Of a stretch of 64,000 nucleotides of DNA, positions 42,391-52,201 are shown one piece after another. The notes beneath the pieces are model-generated. The model had not been told where the DNA came from. It saw nothing but the letters and a program-made list of their open reading frames with translations, and did not search any database. The stretch is taken from NCBI RefSeq assembly GCF_009828095.1, contig NZ_WTYP01000001.1, forward strand, positions 1,054,001 to 1,118,000, given 5' to 3'. The position numbers were made by a program, and so were the translations under genes. Positions within the stretch are counted from its first letter, which is position 1, and each line of letters begins with the position of its first letter. Origin of the DNA: Pontixanthobacter luteolus (GTDB taxonomy: Bacteria; Pseudomonadota; Alphaproteobacteria; Sphingomonadales; Sphingomonadaceae).

Positions 42391-43704
42391 TTACTCCGTC
42401 AGGAGCAGGACGGGTGTTTCAACCAGCTTCTTGAATTCCTGGATAAAGCTCGCCGCATCGTAACCATCCACGACGCGGTGGTCGCAGCTGATCGAGATAT
42501 TCATCAACTTGCGTTTCTCGATCCGTTCGCCGCCAGCACCATCGCTGACATACATCGGACGTTCGATAATCCGGTTGGGACCGATGATCGCGACTTCAGG
42601 CCGGTTGATAACGGGCGTGGTGGCCACCCCGCCTAGCGGCCCGAGCGAAGTGAGCGTCAGCGTCGATCCGGAAAGCTCGTCTGATTTTGCCGAGCCATCA
42701 CGTGCAGCCTCTGCCAGACGGCCGATTTCGCGGGCGAGTTGCCACAAATTCTTCGACTGAGCGTTATGAATGACTGGCACCATCAGGCCAGCATCGGTCT
42801 GGGCTGCGATTCCCAAATGCACGCTGCCATGGCGGGTGACAATTCCTGCCTCGTCGTCATAGCGCGCATTGATCATCGGAAAGGTTGGGATCAGCTTGCA
42901 GATCGCCGTGATGATCAGCGGCATCATCGTCAGCTTCGGCTTGTCGCCGCGATTGGCGTTTAGATCCGCGCGCATTTCCTCAAGTTCGGTAACGTCCACT
43001 TCCTCGACATAGGAGAAGTGCGGAATGTTGCGCTTGGATGCGGCCATGTTTTGCGCGATGCGTTTGCGCAGGCCGATGACCTTGATTTCCTTGTCCTCGC
43101 GCTGCCCGCCTGCCGGGCTGAAGCCGGTGCCGGCATTGTAGGACAGAAATGCATCGAGGTCGGCGTGACGGATCCGGCCGTCTTCCGCCGGCTTCACCTC
43201 GCCAAGGTCGATACCAAGATCCTTTGCACGCTTGCGGACCGCAGGGGATGCAAGAACCTTGTGGCCAGACGTTGCTTGCGCAGCGGGCACTTCCTCAGCC
43301 TTGGGTGCGGGTGCAGAGACTGGTTTTGGGGCCGGCTGCGGAGCCGGTTCTGCTTTCGCCACCGCTTCCGGCTTCGTGCTTTTCGCCGCTTCGGGTTGCT
43401 TCTCGGCAGGTTCAGCAGGCCCGTCATCTGCGCTGTCCTCAGCCGCATCATCGGGAATTTCACCGTCGACTTCGATAACGACCAGCATCGAGCCTATCGA
43501 AACCATGTCGCCCGCCTCACCAGCGACCTCGATGACTGTGCCGGAAACGGGGCTTTCCATCGGAACCGTGGCCTTGTCGGTCATCATGTCCACGATTTCC
43601 TGGTCTTCCTCGACCCGGTCACCAACGCCGACGTGCCAATCCACGATTTCTGCTTCAGCGATACCTTCGCCGATATCGGGCATGTTGAAGGTGAATTTTG
43701 TCAT
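42391..43704 (-). CDS. bkdB: Branched-chain 2-oxoacid dehydrogenase E2 (dihydrolipoyl acyltransferase)
   Basis: A 437-residue E2 core subunit. An N-terminal lipoyl domain has its lipoylated lysine (TDKAT, Lys44). An Ala/Pro/Glu-rich linker follows (about 85-150), then a peripheral-subunit-binding domain (ASPAVRKRAKDLGIDLGEV) and a catalytic domain ending in CDHRVVDG (His409). It transfers branched acyl groups to CoA. The start MTKFTFNMPDIGEG (43704) is typical. It follows a separate lipoyl-like gene by five bases. Confidence 0.94.
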   Translation of the reverse strand: MTKFTFNMPDIGEGIAEAEIVDWHVGVGDRVEEDQEIVDMMTDKATVPMESPVSGTVIEVAGEAGDMVSIGSMLVVIEVDGEIPDDAAEDSADDGPAEPAEKQPEAAKSTKPEAVAKAEPAPQPAPKPVSAPAPKAEEVPAAQATSGHKVLASPAVRKRAKDLGIDLGEVKPAEDGRIRHADLDAFLSYNAGTGFSPAGGQREDKEIKVIGLRKRIAQNMAASKRNIPHFSYVEEVDVTELEEMRADLNANRGDKPKLTMMPLIITAICKLIPTFPMINARYDDEAGIVTRHGSVHLGIAAQTDAGLMVPVIHNAQSKNLWQLAREIGRLAEAARDGSAKSDELSGSTLTLTSLGPLGGVATTPVINRPEVAIIGPNRIIERPMYVSDGAGGERIEKRKLMNISISCDHRVVDGYDAASFIQEFKKLVETPVLLLTE

Positions 43705-43709
43705 CTCGA

Positions 43710-43982
43710 TTACTCGCTTACCATGTTGTCGTAGACCCAGTCGGTCACTTCGATTGTTGCCAGCGCAGTTCCAACCGCGACCGGCGCACCATCGCCGCAA
43801 AGTATTTCAGTCAACTTGCCCGGCCACGGGCTGTTCAGCTCAATGTGCGCAATTTCTGTTTCTAAAGAAACGAGCGGCGTGCCATCCTCGAATTCGTCAC
43901 CCGCCCCAGCCAGCCAACGCTGGACTGCAACGGGACCAAACTGGTCCATGATCGCCGGCAAATCGAGAGTAACGGCCTTCAT
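43710..43982 (-). CDS. Stand-alone lipoyl-like domain without the lipoyl lysine
   Basis: A 90-residue single-domain protein with the lipoyl/biotinyl fold pattern (VAVQRWLAGAGDEFEDGTPLV, LNSPWPGKLTEILC, GTALATIEV). At the hairpin tip, where E2 has TDKA, it reads ETEIA, so isoleucine 44 replaces the lysine that carries lipoate. It cannot be lipoylated at that site and may play a structural or regulatory part in the complex. Its ATG directly follows the E1-beta stop (TGAATG), and the E2 gene starts five bases after its own stop. Confidence 0.85.
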   Translation of the reverse strand: MKAVTLDLPAIMDQFGPVAVQRWLAGAGDEFEDGTPLVSLETEIAHIELNSPWPGKLTEILCGDGAPVAVGTALATIEVTDWVYDNMVSE

Positions 43983-46342
<2,360 letters not shown>

Positions 46343-46461
46343 GTGGTGCTCTCCCAACAGTGCCCTGCGCCAACGAAGGTAGACCGCGACGCAATATTTT
46401 AGAACTGCGTTATTTTATTTCAAAGCACAGTTCGGGTCAAGCGGCCCGCTCAAAGCCGTCG

Positions 46462-47418
46462 TCAGACAGCGATAGGAGCCTTCAACGCCCCTTGCGGCGC
46501 GTAATCCGGAACCTCGAAATCTTCGATTGTATAATCGAAGATCGTATCCGGCCGCCTTGTCAGAACAAGCGTTGGGTGCCCGTCGGGTTCCCGTGACAAT
46601 TGCTCCTCCACCAGTTCACCATGGTTGAGGTAGAGATGCGTGTCGCCGCCCATCCAGACAAATTCACCCGGTTCAAGATCGGTCTGCTGCGCGATCATCC
46701 GCTGAAGCAGGGCCGCCGACCAAAGGTTGAACGGAAGGCCCAGCGCCACATCGCAGCTGCGCTGGTACAACGCGCAATTCAGGCGCCCATCAGCGACGTG
46801 GAACTGGTAGGTCTTGTGACACGGCGGGAGCGCCATCTGATCCAGCTGCGCCACGTTCCACCCTTCGATGATATGGCGCCGGCTGCCGGGGTTGTTGCGC
46901 AAGGACTCGATGACTTCAGCAACCTGGTTGATGCCGGGACCTTTGCGATAGGATCCATCGGGCTGATATTGGTAGGTTGGCCAATCGACCCATTGCTTAC
47001 CATAGACCGGGCCCAATTCTCCCCAGCGCGCGGCAAAATCATCTTCCGCCACGATGCGCGCCGAAAATTCCTCGCGGCTTATATCTTCACCGGTTTCGCA
47101 GCGATAGGTGTCGAGCGGCCAGTCAGTCCATATCTGGACATTCTGCCGGCACAATTCGCGGATATTCGTATCGCCTGTCAGGAACCACAGCATCTCGCGC
47201 GTCGCGGTTTTCCAATAGACGCGCTTCGTTGTTAGCAGCGGCATCTTTCCGCCGGTCAAATCGAACCGCAGCATCGCACCGAATACGGACCGTGTTCCCA
47301 CACCGGTCCGGTCGCGCCGTTCGCTGCCGTGCGTCCAGATCTCGCGCATCAGATCGAGATACTGATATTCAGGATGGGTGCGATTGCGGGAATCGGTGGA
47401 GGAAGGAACGCTGGCCAT
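46462..47418 (-). CDS. thyA: Thymidylate synthase
   Basis: Makes dTMP from dUMP using methylene-tetrahydrofolate (318 residues). The catalytic cysteine is in ALPPCHKTYQFHV (Cys200). Arginine and dUMP-binding segments are GSRRHIIEGWNV and QRSCDVALGLPFN, and the folate-binding N-terminus includes DRTGVGTRSVFG. The start is an ATG followed by a Ser/Thr-rich leader. Confidence 0.97.
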   Translation of the reverse strand: MASVPSSTDSRNRTHPEYQYLDLMREIWTHGSERRDRTGVGTRSVFGAMLRFDLTGGKMPLLTTKRVYWKTATREMLWFLTGDTNIRELCRQNVQIWTDWPLDTYRCETGEDISREEFSARIVAEDDFAARWGELGPVYGKQWVDWPTYQYQPDGSYRKGPGINQVAEVIESLRNNPGSRRHIIEGWNVAQLDQMALPPCHKTYQFHVADGRLNCALYQRSCDVALGLPFNLWSAALLQRMIAQQTDLEPGEFVWMGGDTHLYLNHGELVEEQLSREPDGHPTLVLTRRPDTIFDYTIEDFEVPDYAPQGALKAPIAV

Positions 47419-47519
47419 ACCGCATCCCTAGCCGCGCATTTGCCCGCTTGCCACCCCGGGCAACCGCTCGTATAGCGCCGCCTCTACCGCGCTGGCGGTT
47501 ATCGGCAGCGCAATCGAGT

Positions 47520-47596
47520 CGGGAAGTAGCTCAGCCTGGTAGAGCACCGTCTTCGGGAGGCGGGGGCCGGAGGTTCGAATCCTCTCTTCCCGACCA
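47520..47596 (+). tRNA. tRNA-Pro (anticodon CGG)
   Basis: The acceptor CGGGAAG pairs with CTTCCCG, followed by A and an encoded CCA. The anticodon loop TTCGGGA within stem CCGTC/GGCGG gives CGG. The T loop is TTCGAAT. Confidence 0.96.
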
Positions 47597-47613
47597 TTTC
47601 CAATCAAATTTGT

Positions 47614-48078
47614 TCAAGCAGGTCTGGCAGCAAGGCCCGCGCTTCCCAACACCAGGGTCAGTGCGCCCAAACCGATGGAAAGGTGCCAGCGCAGCTTCAT
47701 CCAGTCTGCACCGCCCAGCGCCAACCAGCGGTCGACCAGCGGCGAGAGCATCAGGAAAAGTCCGAGCCACAGCATCGACGGTTCGGGCCATGCCCAGCCC
47801 AGCGTCCACGGGATAAACAGCGCAAGGCCGATCAGGCTGGGAATAACCGCCACGATCAGCATGGCAGGATTGAGATTGCCGAGCGCGATACCCTGCCCCC
47901 ACCAAACACCGCCAAGGAAACTGAAGATCAGCGCCGCATAGGCAAACCCGCCCGCAAGCGCGATCCAACCGAGTTCGTCGGCCAGCACGAACAGCGCGAG
48001 CGCCAAAACTTGAGGCAACAGCCCGGCATAGCCAAGCAGCTTTGCGGACGTCGGAAGTGGTGGGTGTTCGTTGTTCAT
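47614..48078 (-). CDS. DUF3429 family membrane protein
   Basis: 154 residues with four to five hydrophobic helices, typical of DUF3429 (LLGYAGLLPQVLALALFVL, FLGGVWWGQG with its Gly/Trp motif, WMKLRWHLSIGLGALT). The start MNNEHPPLP (48078) is preferred over an in-frame codon at 48129. Function unknown. It converges on tRNA-Pro. Confidence 0.86.
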   Translation of the reverse strand: MNNEHPPLPTSAKLLGYAGLLPQVLALALFVLADELGWIALAGGFAYAALIFSFLGGVWWGQGIALGNLNPAMLIVAVIPSLIGLALFIPWTLGWAWPEPSMLWLGLFLMLSPLVDRWLALGGADWMKLRWHLSIGLGALTLVLGSAGLAARPA

Positions 48079-48197
48079 GCGCGTCCCTGTTTGCTCTGCC
48101 GGTTTGGTACCTCCCGGCGGTGGCGGCACCCTGCTCCGGTGAAAGGCATGAACGGCCCCTTGTGTTCCAGCCAGCGACCAAAAGTGCAGACCCGCGC

Positions 48198-48222
48198 GGA
48201 ACCGACCGCCAACCAGTCCGTT
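48198..48222 (+). promoter_or_regulatory. EcfG-type general stress promoter for yqaE
   Basis: GGAAC (48198-48202), 16 bases, then CGTT (48219-48222), an exact match to the EcfG consensus. It lies 49 bases before the ATG of the Pmp3/YqaE peptide. Confidence 0.82.
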
Positions 48223-48271
48223 GAACAGGCAAGCTTATTCAAAGCAAAAACGATCTTACAAGGAAAACACA

Positions 48272-48430
48272 ATGCAGATCATCATCCTCATTCTCAGCAT
48301 CCTTCTTCCCCCACTTGGCGTTGCGCTCAAGCACGGACTGAGCAATGATTTCTGGATCAACCTGATCCTCACGATCATCTTTTTCGTACCTGGCGTGATC
48401 CATGCCATCTATGTGAATTTCCTGCGTTAA
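48272..48430 (+). CDS. YqaE/Pmp3 family membrane peptide
   Basis: 52 residues, almost wholly two hydrophobic helices (IIILILSILLPPLGVAL and FWINLILTIIFFVPGVIHAIYV), as in Pmp3/YqaE stress peptides. It has an AAGGA ribosome-binding site. In fungi and plants Pmp3 relatives affect membrane potential under salt stress; the bacterial role is unclear. The EcfG promoter just upstream places it in the general stress regulon. Confidence 0.88.
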   Translation: MQIIILILSILLPPLGVALKHGLSNDFWINLILTIIFFVPGVIHAIYVNFLR

Positions 48431-48438
48431 TTCGCAGT

Positions 48439-48459
48439 ACCCTCGTTCAGTAGGGTTTT
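48439..48459 (+). terminator. Weak hairpin with T-run after yqaE
   Basis: ACCCT (48439-48443) pairs with AGGGT (48452-48456) around an eight-base loop, followed by Ts to 48459. The stem is only five base pairs, so termination is uncertain. Confidence 0.4.
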
Positions 48460-48511
48460 GAGACCGGCGCCGCTCCTTGTTGAGCGCGCGCCGGTTTCTC
48501 ATATCCAGACC

Positions 48512-49846
48512 ATGTCCGAAGATCGCAAGACACCCAAACATCGCGCCGTTCCCAGCTCGCGCATTTCCCGGCTCTCCGGTTTTGGACGGCTGGCCGGAGG
48601 CATTGCTGGCGGAATGATGGCCGAAGGCGTTCGGCGGCTTTCAACAGGCGAGTTGCCAAAGCTGGAGGATATGCTCCTCACGCCGGGCAATGCGCTGCGC
48701 TTGGCAGACAGGCTATCGCATCTTCGCGGTGCAGCGATGAAGCTGGGGCAAATGATTTCCATGGATGCCGGCGACATTTTGCCGCCTGAGCTTTCCAACA
48801 TACTCGCCGGATTACGCGATCGAGCAAATTTCATGCCGCCCCGGCAATTGAACCAGATGCTGAAATCACAGTGGGGCGAGGATTGGCGCAGCCAGTTCGC
48901 CCATTTCGAGGCCCGTCCGATTGCGGCCGCATCAATCGGTCAGGTTCACAAGGCGACAACCCATGACGGGCGCGTCCTGGCAATCAAGGTGCAATATCCG
49001 GGAATTCGGGAAAGCATCGATGCCGACGTCGACAATGTCGCAACTCTATTGAAAATGTCCACGATGTTGCCGCCGCAGCTCGATCTTGCACCCTTGCTCG
49101 AGGCGGCAAAGGCCCAGTTGCACGAAGAAGCTGACTACCAGCGCGAAGGCGAACAGATGCAGCGTTATGCCGCATTGCTGGCAGACGAAGACGGCTTTGT
49201 TGTGCCCCTGCTAGACGAAGAGCTTACGCGCGACCGGGTTATCGCGATGAGCTTCGAACCCGGCGTTCCGATCGAAAGCATCGAGACAGAAAGTCAGGAA
49301 CTGCGCGATGATGTCACAGCTCGCGTCATAGAACTCGTTTCGCGTGAGCTGTTCGAATTCGGCTTCATGCAAACCGACCCCAATTTTGCCAATTACCGTT
49401 ATCAGCCCGATACGAAGAAGATCGTGCTCCTCGATTTCGGTGCCACGCGCCCAGTCCCGTCCGCCATCAGCATGTCTTATCGCAATTTGATCGAGGCTGG
49501 TCTGAACGGGGAAATGGACGAAGTCATTCAGGCGTCTGTAGATGCCGGTTTTGTCAATCCCGTGGCGGTGATGAAGCACCGAGATGGCATCGAATTCATG
49601 ACTCAGGTGATTTTGGACGAATTCACACGTGAAGGTCCGTTCGATTTTGGGGACCGCGCATTTGTCGGCGTGCTGCGCGATGAAGGTATGCGCATCGCAG
49701 CCGACCGCGAGGCCTGGCATATGCCCCCCGCCGAAACGCTGTTCGTCCAGCGGAAGGTAAGCGGCACCGCGCTGTTAGGCGCCCGGCTCAAGGCTGTTGT
49801 CGACGTTCGGGGAATCATAACCCGGCAGTTGAGCAATCAGCCCTGA
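48512..49846 (+). CDS. ABC1/ADCK (UbiB-like) family atypical kinase
   Basis: A 444-residue member of the ABC1 family of protein-kinase-like ATPases linked to ubiquinone and lipid metabolism. Signature parts are the KxGQ motif (MKLGQMISMDAG), the Ala-rich loop AAASIGQVH in place of a glycine-rich loop, the lysine in VLAIKVQYPG, QTDPNFANYRY and LLDFGATR (DFG). The N-terminal extension is short and lacks the C-terminal membrane helices of UbiB itself. The start MSEDRK (48512) was preferred over an upstream frame beginning at 48458. Confidence 0.92.
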   Translation: MSEDRKTPKHRAVPSSRISRLSGFGRLAGGIAGGMMAEGVRRLSTGELPKLEDMLLTPGNALRLADRLSHLRGAAMKLGQMISMDAGDILPPELSNILAGLRDRANFMPPRQLNQMLKSQWGEDWRSQFAHFEARPIAAASIGQVHKATTHDGRVLAIKVQYPGIRESIDADVDNVATLLKMSTMLPPQLDLAPLLEAAKAQLHEEADYQREGEQMQRYAALLADEDGFVVPLLDEELTRDRVIAMSFEPGVPIESIETESQELRDDVTARVIELVSRELFEFGFMQTDPNFANYRYQPDTKKIVLLDFGATRPVPSAISMSYRNLIEAGLNGEMDEVIQASVDAGFVNPVAVMKHRDGIEFMTQVILDEFTREGPFDFGDRAFVGVLRDEGMRIAADREAWHMPPAETLFVQRKVSGTALLGARLKAVVDVRGIITRQLSNQP

Positions 49847-49860
49847 GGGCAAATGGCCAG

Positions 49861-51654
49861 TCAGCCTTGCTTCACGCTTTCAATCCAGCGGTCGATATGC
49901 TGCTCCAGAACGTCCAGCGGGACCGATCCGTTTTCAAGCACAGCATCGTGAAACGCCCTTAGATCGAATTCGGCGCCGAGTTCGCTGCTGGCACGTTCGC
50001 GCAGCTCGCGGATCTTCAGCTCACCGATCTTGTATGCCAGCGCTTGCCCCGGATTGGTGATATACCGGTTCACCTCCGCATCGACATTGGCAGCGGTCAG
50101 TGCCGTATTGTCGAGCATATAGTCGACCGCACGCTGCTTGCTCCAACCCTTCGCGTGGAGGCCCGTATCCACCACCAGCCGGGTCGCGCGCCACATCTCG
50201 TAACTGAGCCGCCCCATCTCCTTGGCCGGGGTGTCGTACAGTTCCATTTCAATCCCGAGCCGTTCCGAATAAAGGCCCCAGCCCTCGACAAAAGCGGTGA
50301 AGAACGTGCCGTTCGCACGCAGCGGATGGATGTCGAGTTCCTGCTGCAGGGCGATCTGGTGGTGATGCCCTGGCACAGCCTCGTGCACGCCCAGCGCGGG
50401 CAATTCCCAAAGCGGACGTTGATCCAGCTCTGTGGTGTTCACACGGTAAATACCCGGCTGGCCCGTCGCCAGTGAGCCGGGTTCGTAATACGCCGTGGTA
50501 TTCCCCGGTGCCGTGGCCGCGGGGATTGGCAAAACAGTGTACGGCTGGCGCGGCAGAGTGCCGAACAGTTTTGGCATGAAACCGTCGATGTGCTTAGCCA
50601 GCGCACCGGCCGCCATCATCAGCTCTTCGGGCGTCTTTGCATAATATTGCGGATCGGTGCGCAGGTGTTCGATAAACGCCTCGCGGCTTTCAAACCCTGC
50701 GCCCTTGGCAACTTCGACCATTTCGGAACGGATCCGAGCGACTTCCGACAGGCCGAGATTGTGAATCTCGTCCGATGTCATGTCCGTCGTGGTATAGCTG
50801 CGAACGCGCTGTTCGTAGTATTCGGCGCCGCGCGGTGTTGCCAGCAGTCCCGGTATCCCGTCACGGCATTTGGGTGCATATTCGGCGCGGTAAAAATCCG
50901 CGAATTCCTGATAAGCGGGAAAGACAGACTCATCGAGAGCAATGCGAGCCCGGTCGGTCAGCGCGCGCCACTCATCTTCGGAAACAGACCCCGGACGTTC
51001 AGCGAACGGACGCCAGAATGGTGATTTTTCCGCATCATCGTAGATCTGTTTTTCGATGCGTTCAGCGAAACCTTCCATCGGTTCGCACGCCTGAGTCAGG
51101 CCGCGCGAGACAGCTTCGCGGGTTCGGGCGATCCCGGCCTGGTTGATTTCTGCAAAACCTTCCAGCCGCGACACGTAAGATTCATAGTCGCCCTTGGTGA
51201 AGAAGGGTGAGCGATACGGGATCGACGCGAAGCCTGAAAACCAACCGCCACGGTTCGTGAACAGGACATAGCGGCTGTGGTCGAATTGCGCAGAAGCGAT
51301 GTTGTCTGACAGGCTACGTTTCAGGATGGCAACGTCGACCAGCATATCTGCTGGCAGTTCGCTGCGCGGAACCGCGTTGAGCCGCGCGAGAAATGTCTCG
51401 CTTTCGGCGATTTGGCGCTCATACGCCTCGAGCGACAAATCGCCCAGCTTGCCGTCTCCGCGCCGGTCGCCGATGCTTGTTGAAAGGAATGGGCTGTTGT
51501 CGAGGGTCCACTCCCAGATCTCTTCGCGCAATTCCTCGAATGCCTTGACCGCCGGGGAATTGGATTCAGCACCGAATTCCACTTTCACCTGTGCGGACGC
51601 GGGTGCCGCGATCATGGCCGTTGAAAGTGCCAGAGCTGCTACGAATTTTTTCAT
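49861..51654 (-). CDS. Exported DUF885 family protein
   Basis: A 597-residue periplasmic protein with a signal peptide (KKFVAALALSTAMIAAPASAQ). DUF885 proteins look like metallopeptidases: here LGVHEAVPGHHHQIALQQEL carries a HExxPGHH motif near residue 360, with a second conserved part FVEGWGLYSERLG. GGAG precedes the ATG at 51654. The frame is open to 51801 but the signal peptide fixes the start. The substrate is unknown. Divergent from the tyrosine phosphatase, 67 bases away. Confidence 0.92.
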   Translation of the reverse strand: MKKFVAALALSTAMIAAPASAQVKVEFGAESNSPAVKAFEELREEIWEWTLDNSPFLSTSIGDRRGDGKLGDLSLEAYERQIAESETFLARLNAVPRSELPADMLVDVAILKRSLSDNIASAQFDHSRYVLFTNRGGWFSGFASIPYRSPFFTKGDYESYVSRLEGFAEINQAGIARTREAVSRGLTQACEPMEGFAERIEKQIYDDAEKSPFWRPFAERPGSVSEDEWRALTDRARIALDESVFPAYQEFADFYRAEYAPKCRDGIPGLLATPRGAEYYEQRVRSYTTTDMTSDEIHNLGLSEVARIRSEMVEVAKGAGFESREAFIEHLRTDPQYYAKTPEELMMAAGALAKHIDGFMPKLFGTLPRQPYTVLPIPAATAPGNTTAYYEPGSLATGQPGIYRVNTTELDQRPLWELPALGVHEAVPGHHHQIALQQELDIHPLRANGTFFTAFVEGWGLYSERLGIEMELYDTPAKEMGRLSYEMWRATRLVVDTGLHAKGWSKQRAVDYMLDNTALTAANVDAEVNRYITNPGQALAYKIGELKIRELRERASSELGAEFDLRAFHDAVLENGSVPLDVLEQHIDRWIESVKQG

Positions 51655-51721
51655 TACCGGGATCTCCTGAATCGCGCGCACCCTATTGCGAGCAGCAATG
51701 ATGGTCCAGTAGGACCACACA

Positions 51722-52201
51722 ATGACCGGCAAGCCATCCATATTATTCGTGTGCCTCGGCAATATTTGCCGCTCCCCGCTCGCGGAAGCAGCCTTTCGCA
51801 AAGCAGCCGCGGATGCCGGACTGGACGCAGAAGCAGACTCAGCGGGTACGGCAGCCTATCATGTTGGCACGCCGCCCGATCCGCGAAGCATCGACACTGC
51901 GCGCCGCCACGGTATCGAGATTTCGCATTTCCAGGGCCGCCAGATCGAACAAGCCGATTTCGTGCGCTTCACTCATATTTTCGCGCTCGATCATTCCAAT
52001 CTGGACAATATCCGGTCGGTCGCACCGTCTGATCATTCCGCGCATGTCGGGCTCCTGATGGATATGGTTCCGGGCCGCGAAGGGGCGGCGGTCGCCGATC
52101 CATATTATGGCGGGGAAGAACATTTCGCCGACACCTGGGAAGACGTGAGCCGTGCAGCGCAGAGCCTGGTGGCGAAATTGACGGGCCAGCAGCGCAGCTA
52201 G
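51722..52201 (+). CDS. Low-molecular-weight protein tyrosine phosphatase
   Basis: 159 residues with the phosphate loop CLGNICRS (Cys11 nucleophile, Arg17) and the general acid in DPYYGG near residue 127. Such enzymes can act on tyrosine kinases of polysaccharide export or on host-like substrates. No kinase gene is adjacent. Its stop codon overlaps the recG stop on the other strand (CTAG, 52198-52201). Confidence 0.94.
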   Translation: MTGKPSILFVCLGNICRSPLAEAAFRKAAADAGLDAEADSAGTAAYHVGTPPDPRSIDTARRHGIEISHFQGRQIEQADFVRFTHIFALDHSNLDNIRSVAPSDHSAHVGLLMDMVPGREGAAVADPYYGGEEHFADTWEDVSRAAQSLVAKLTGQQRS

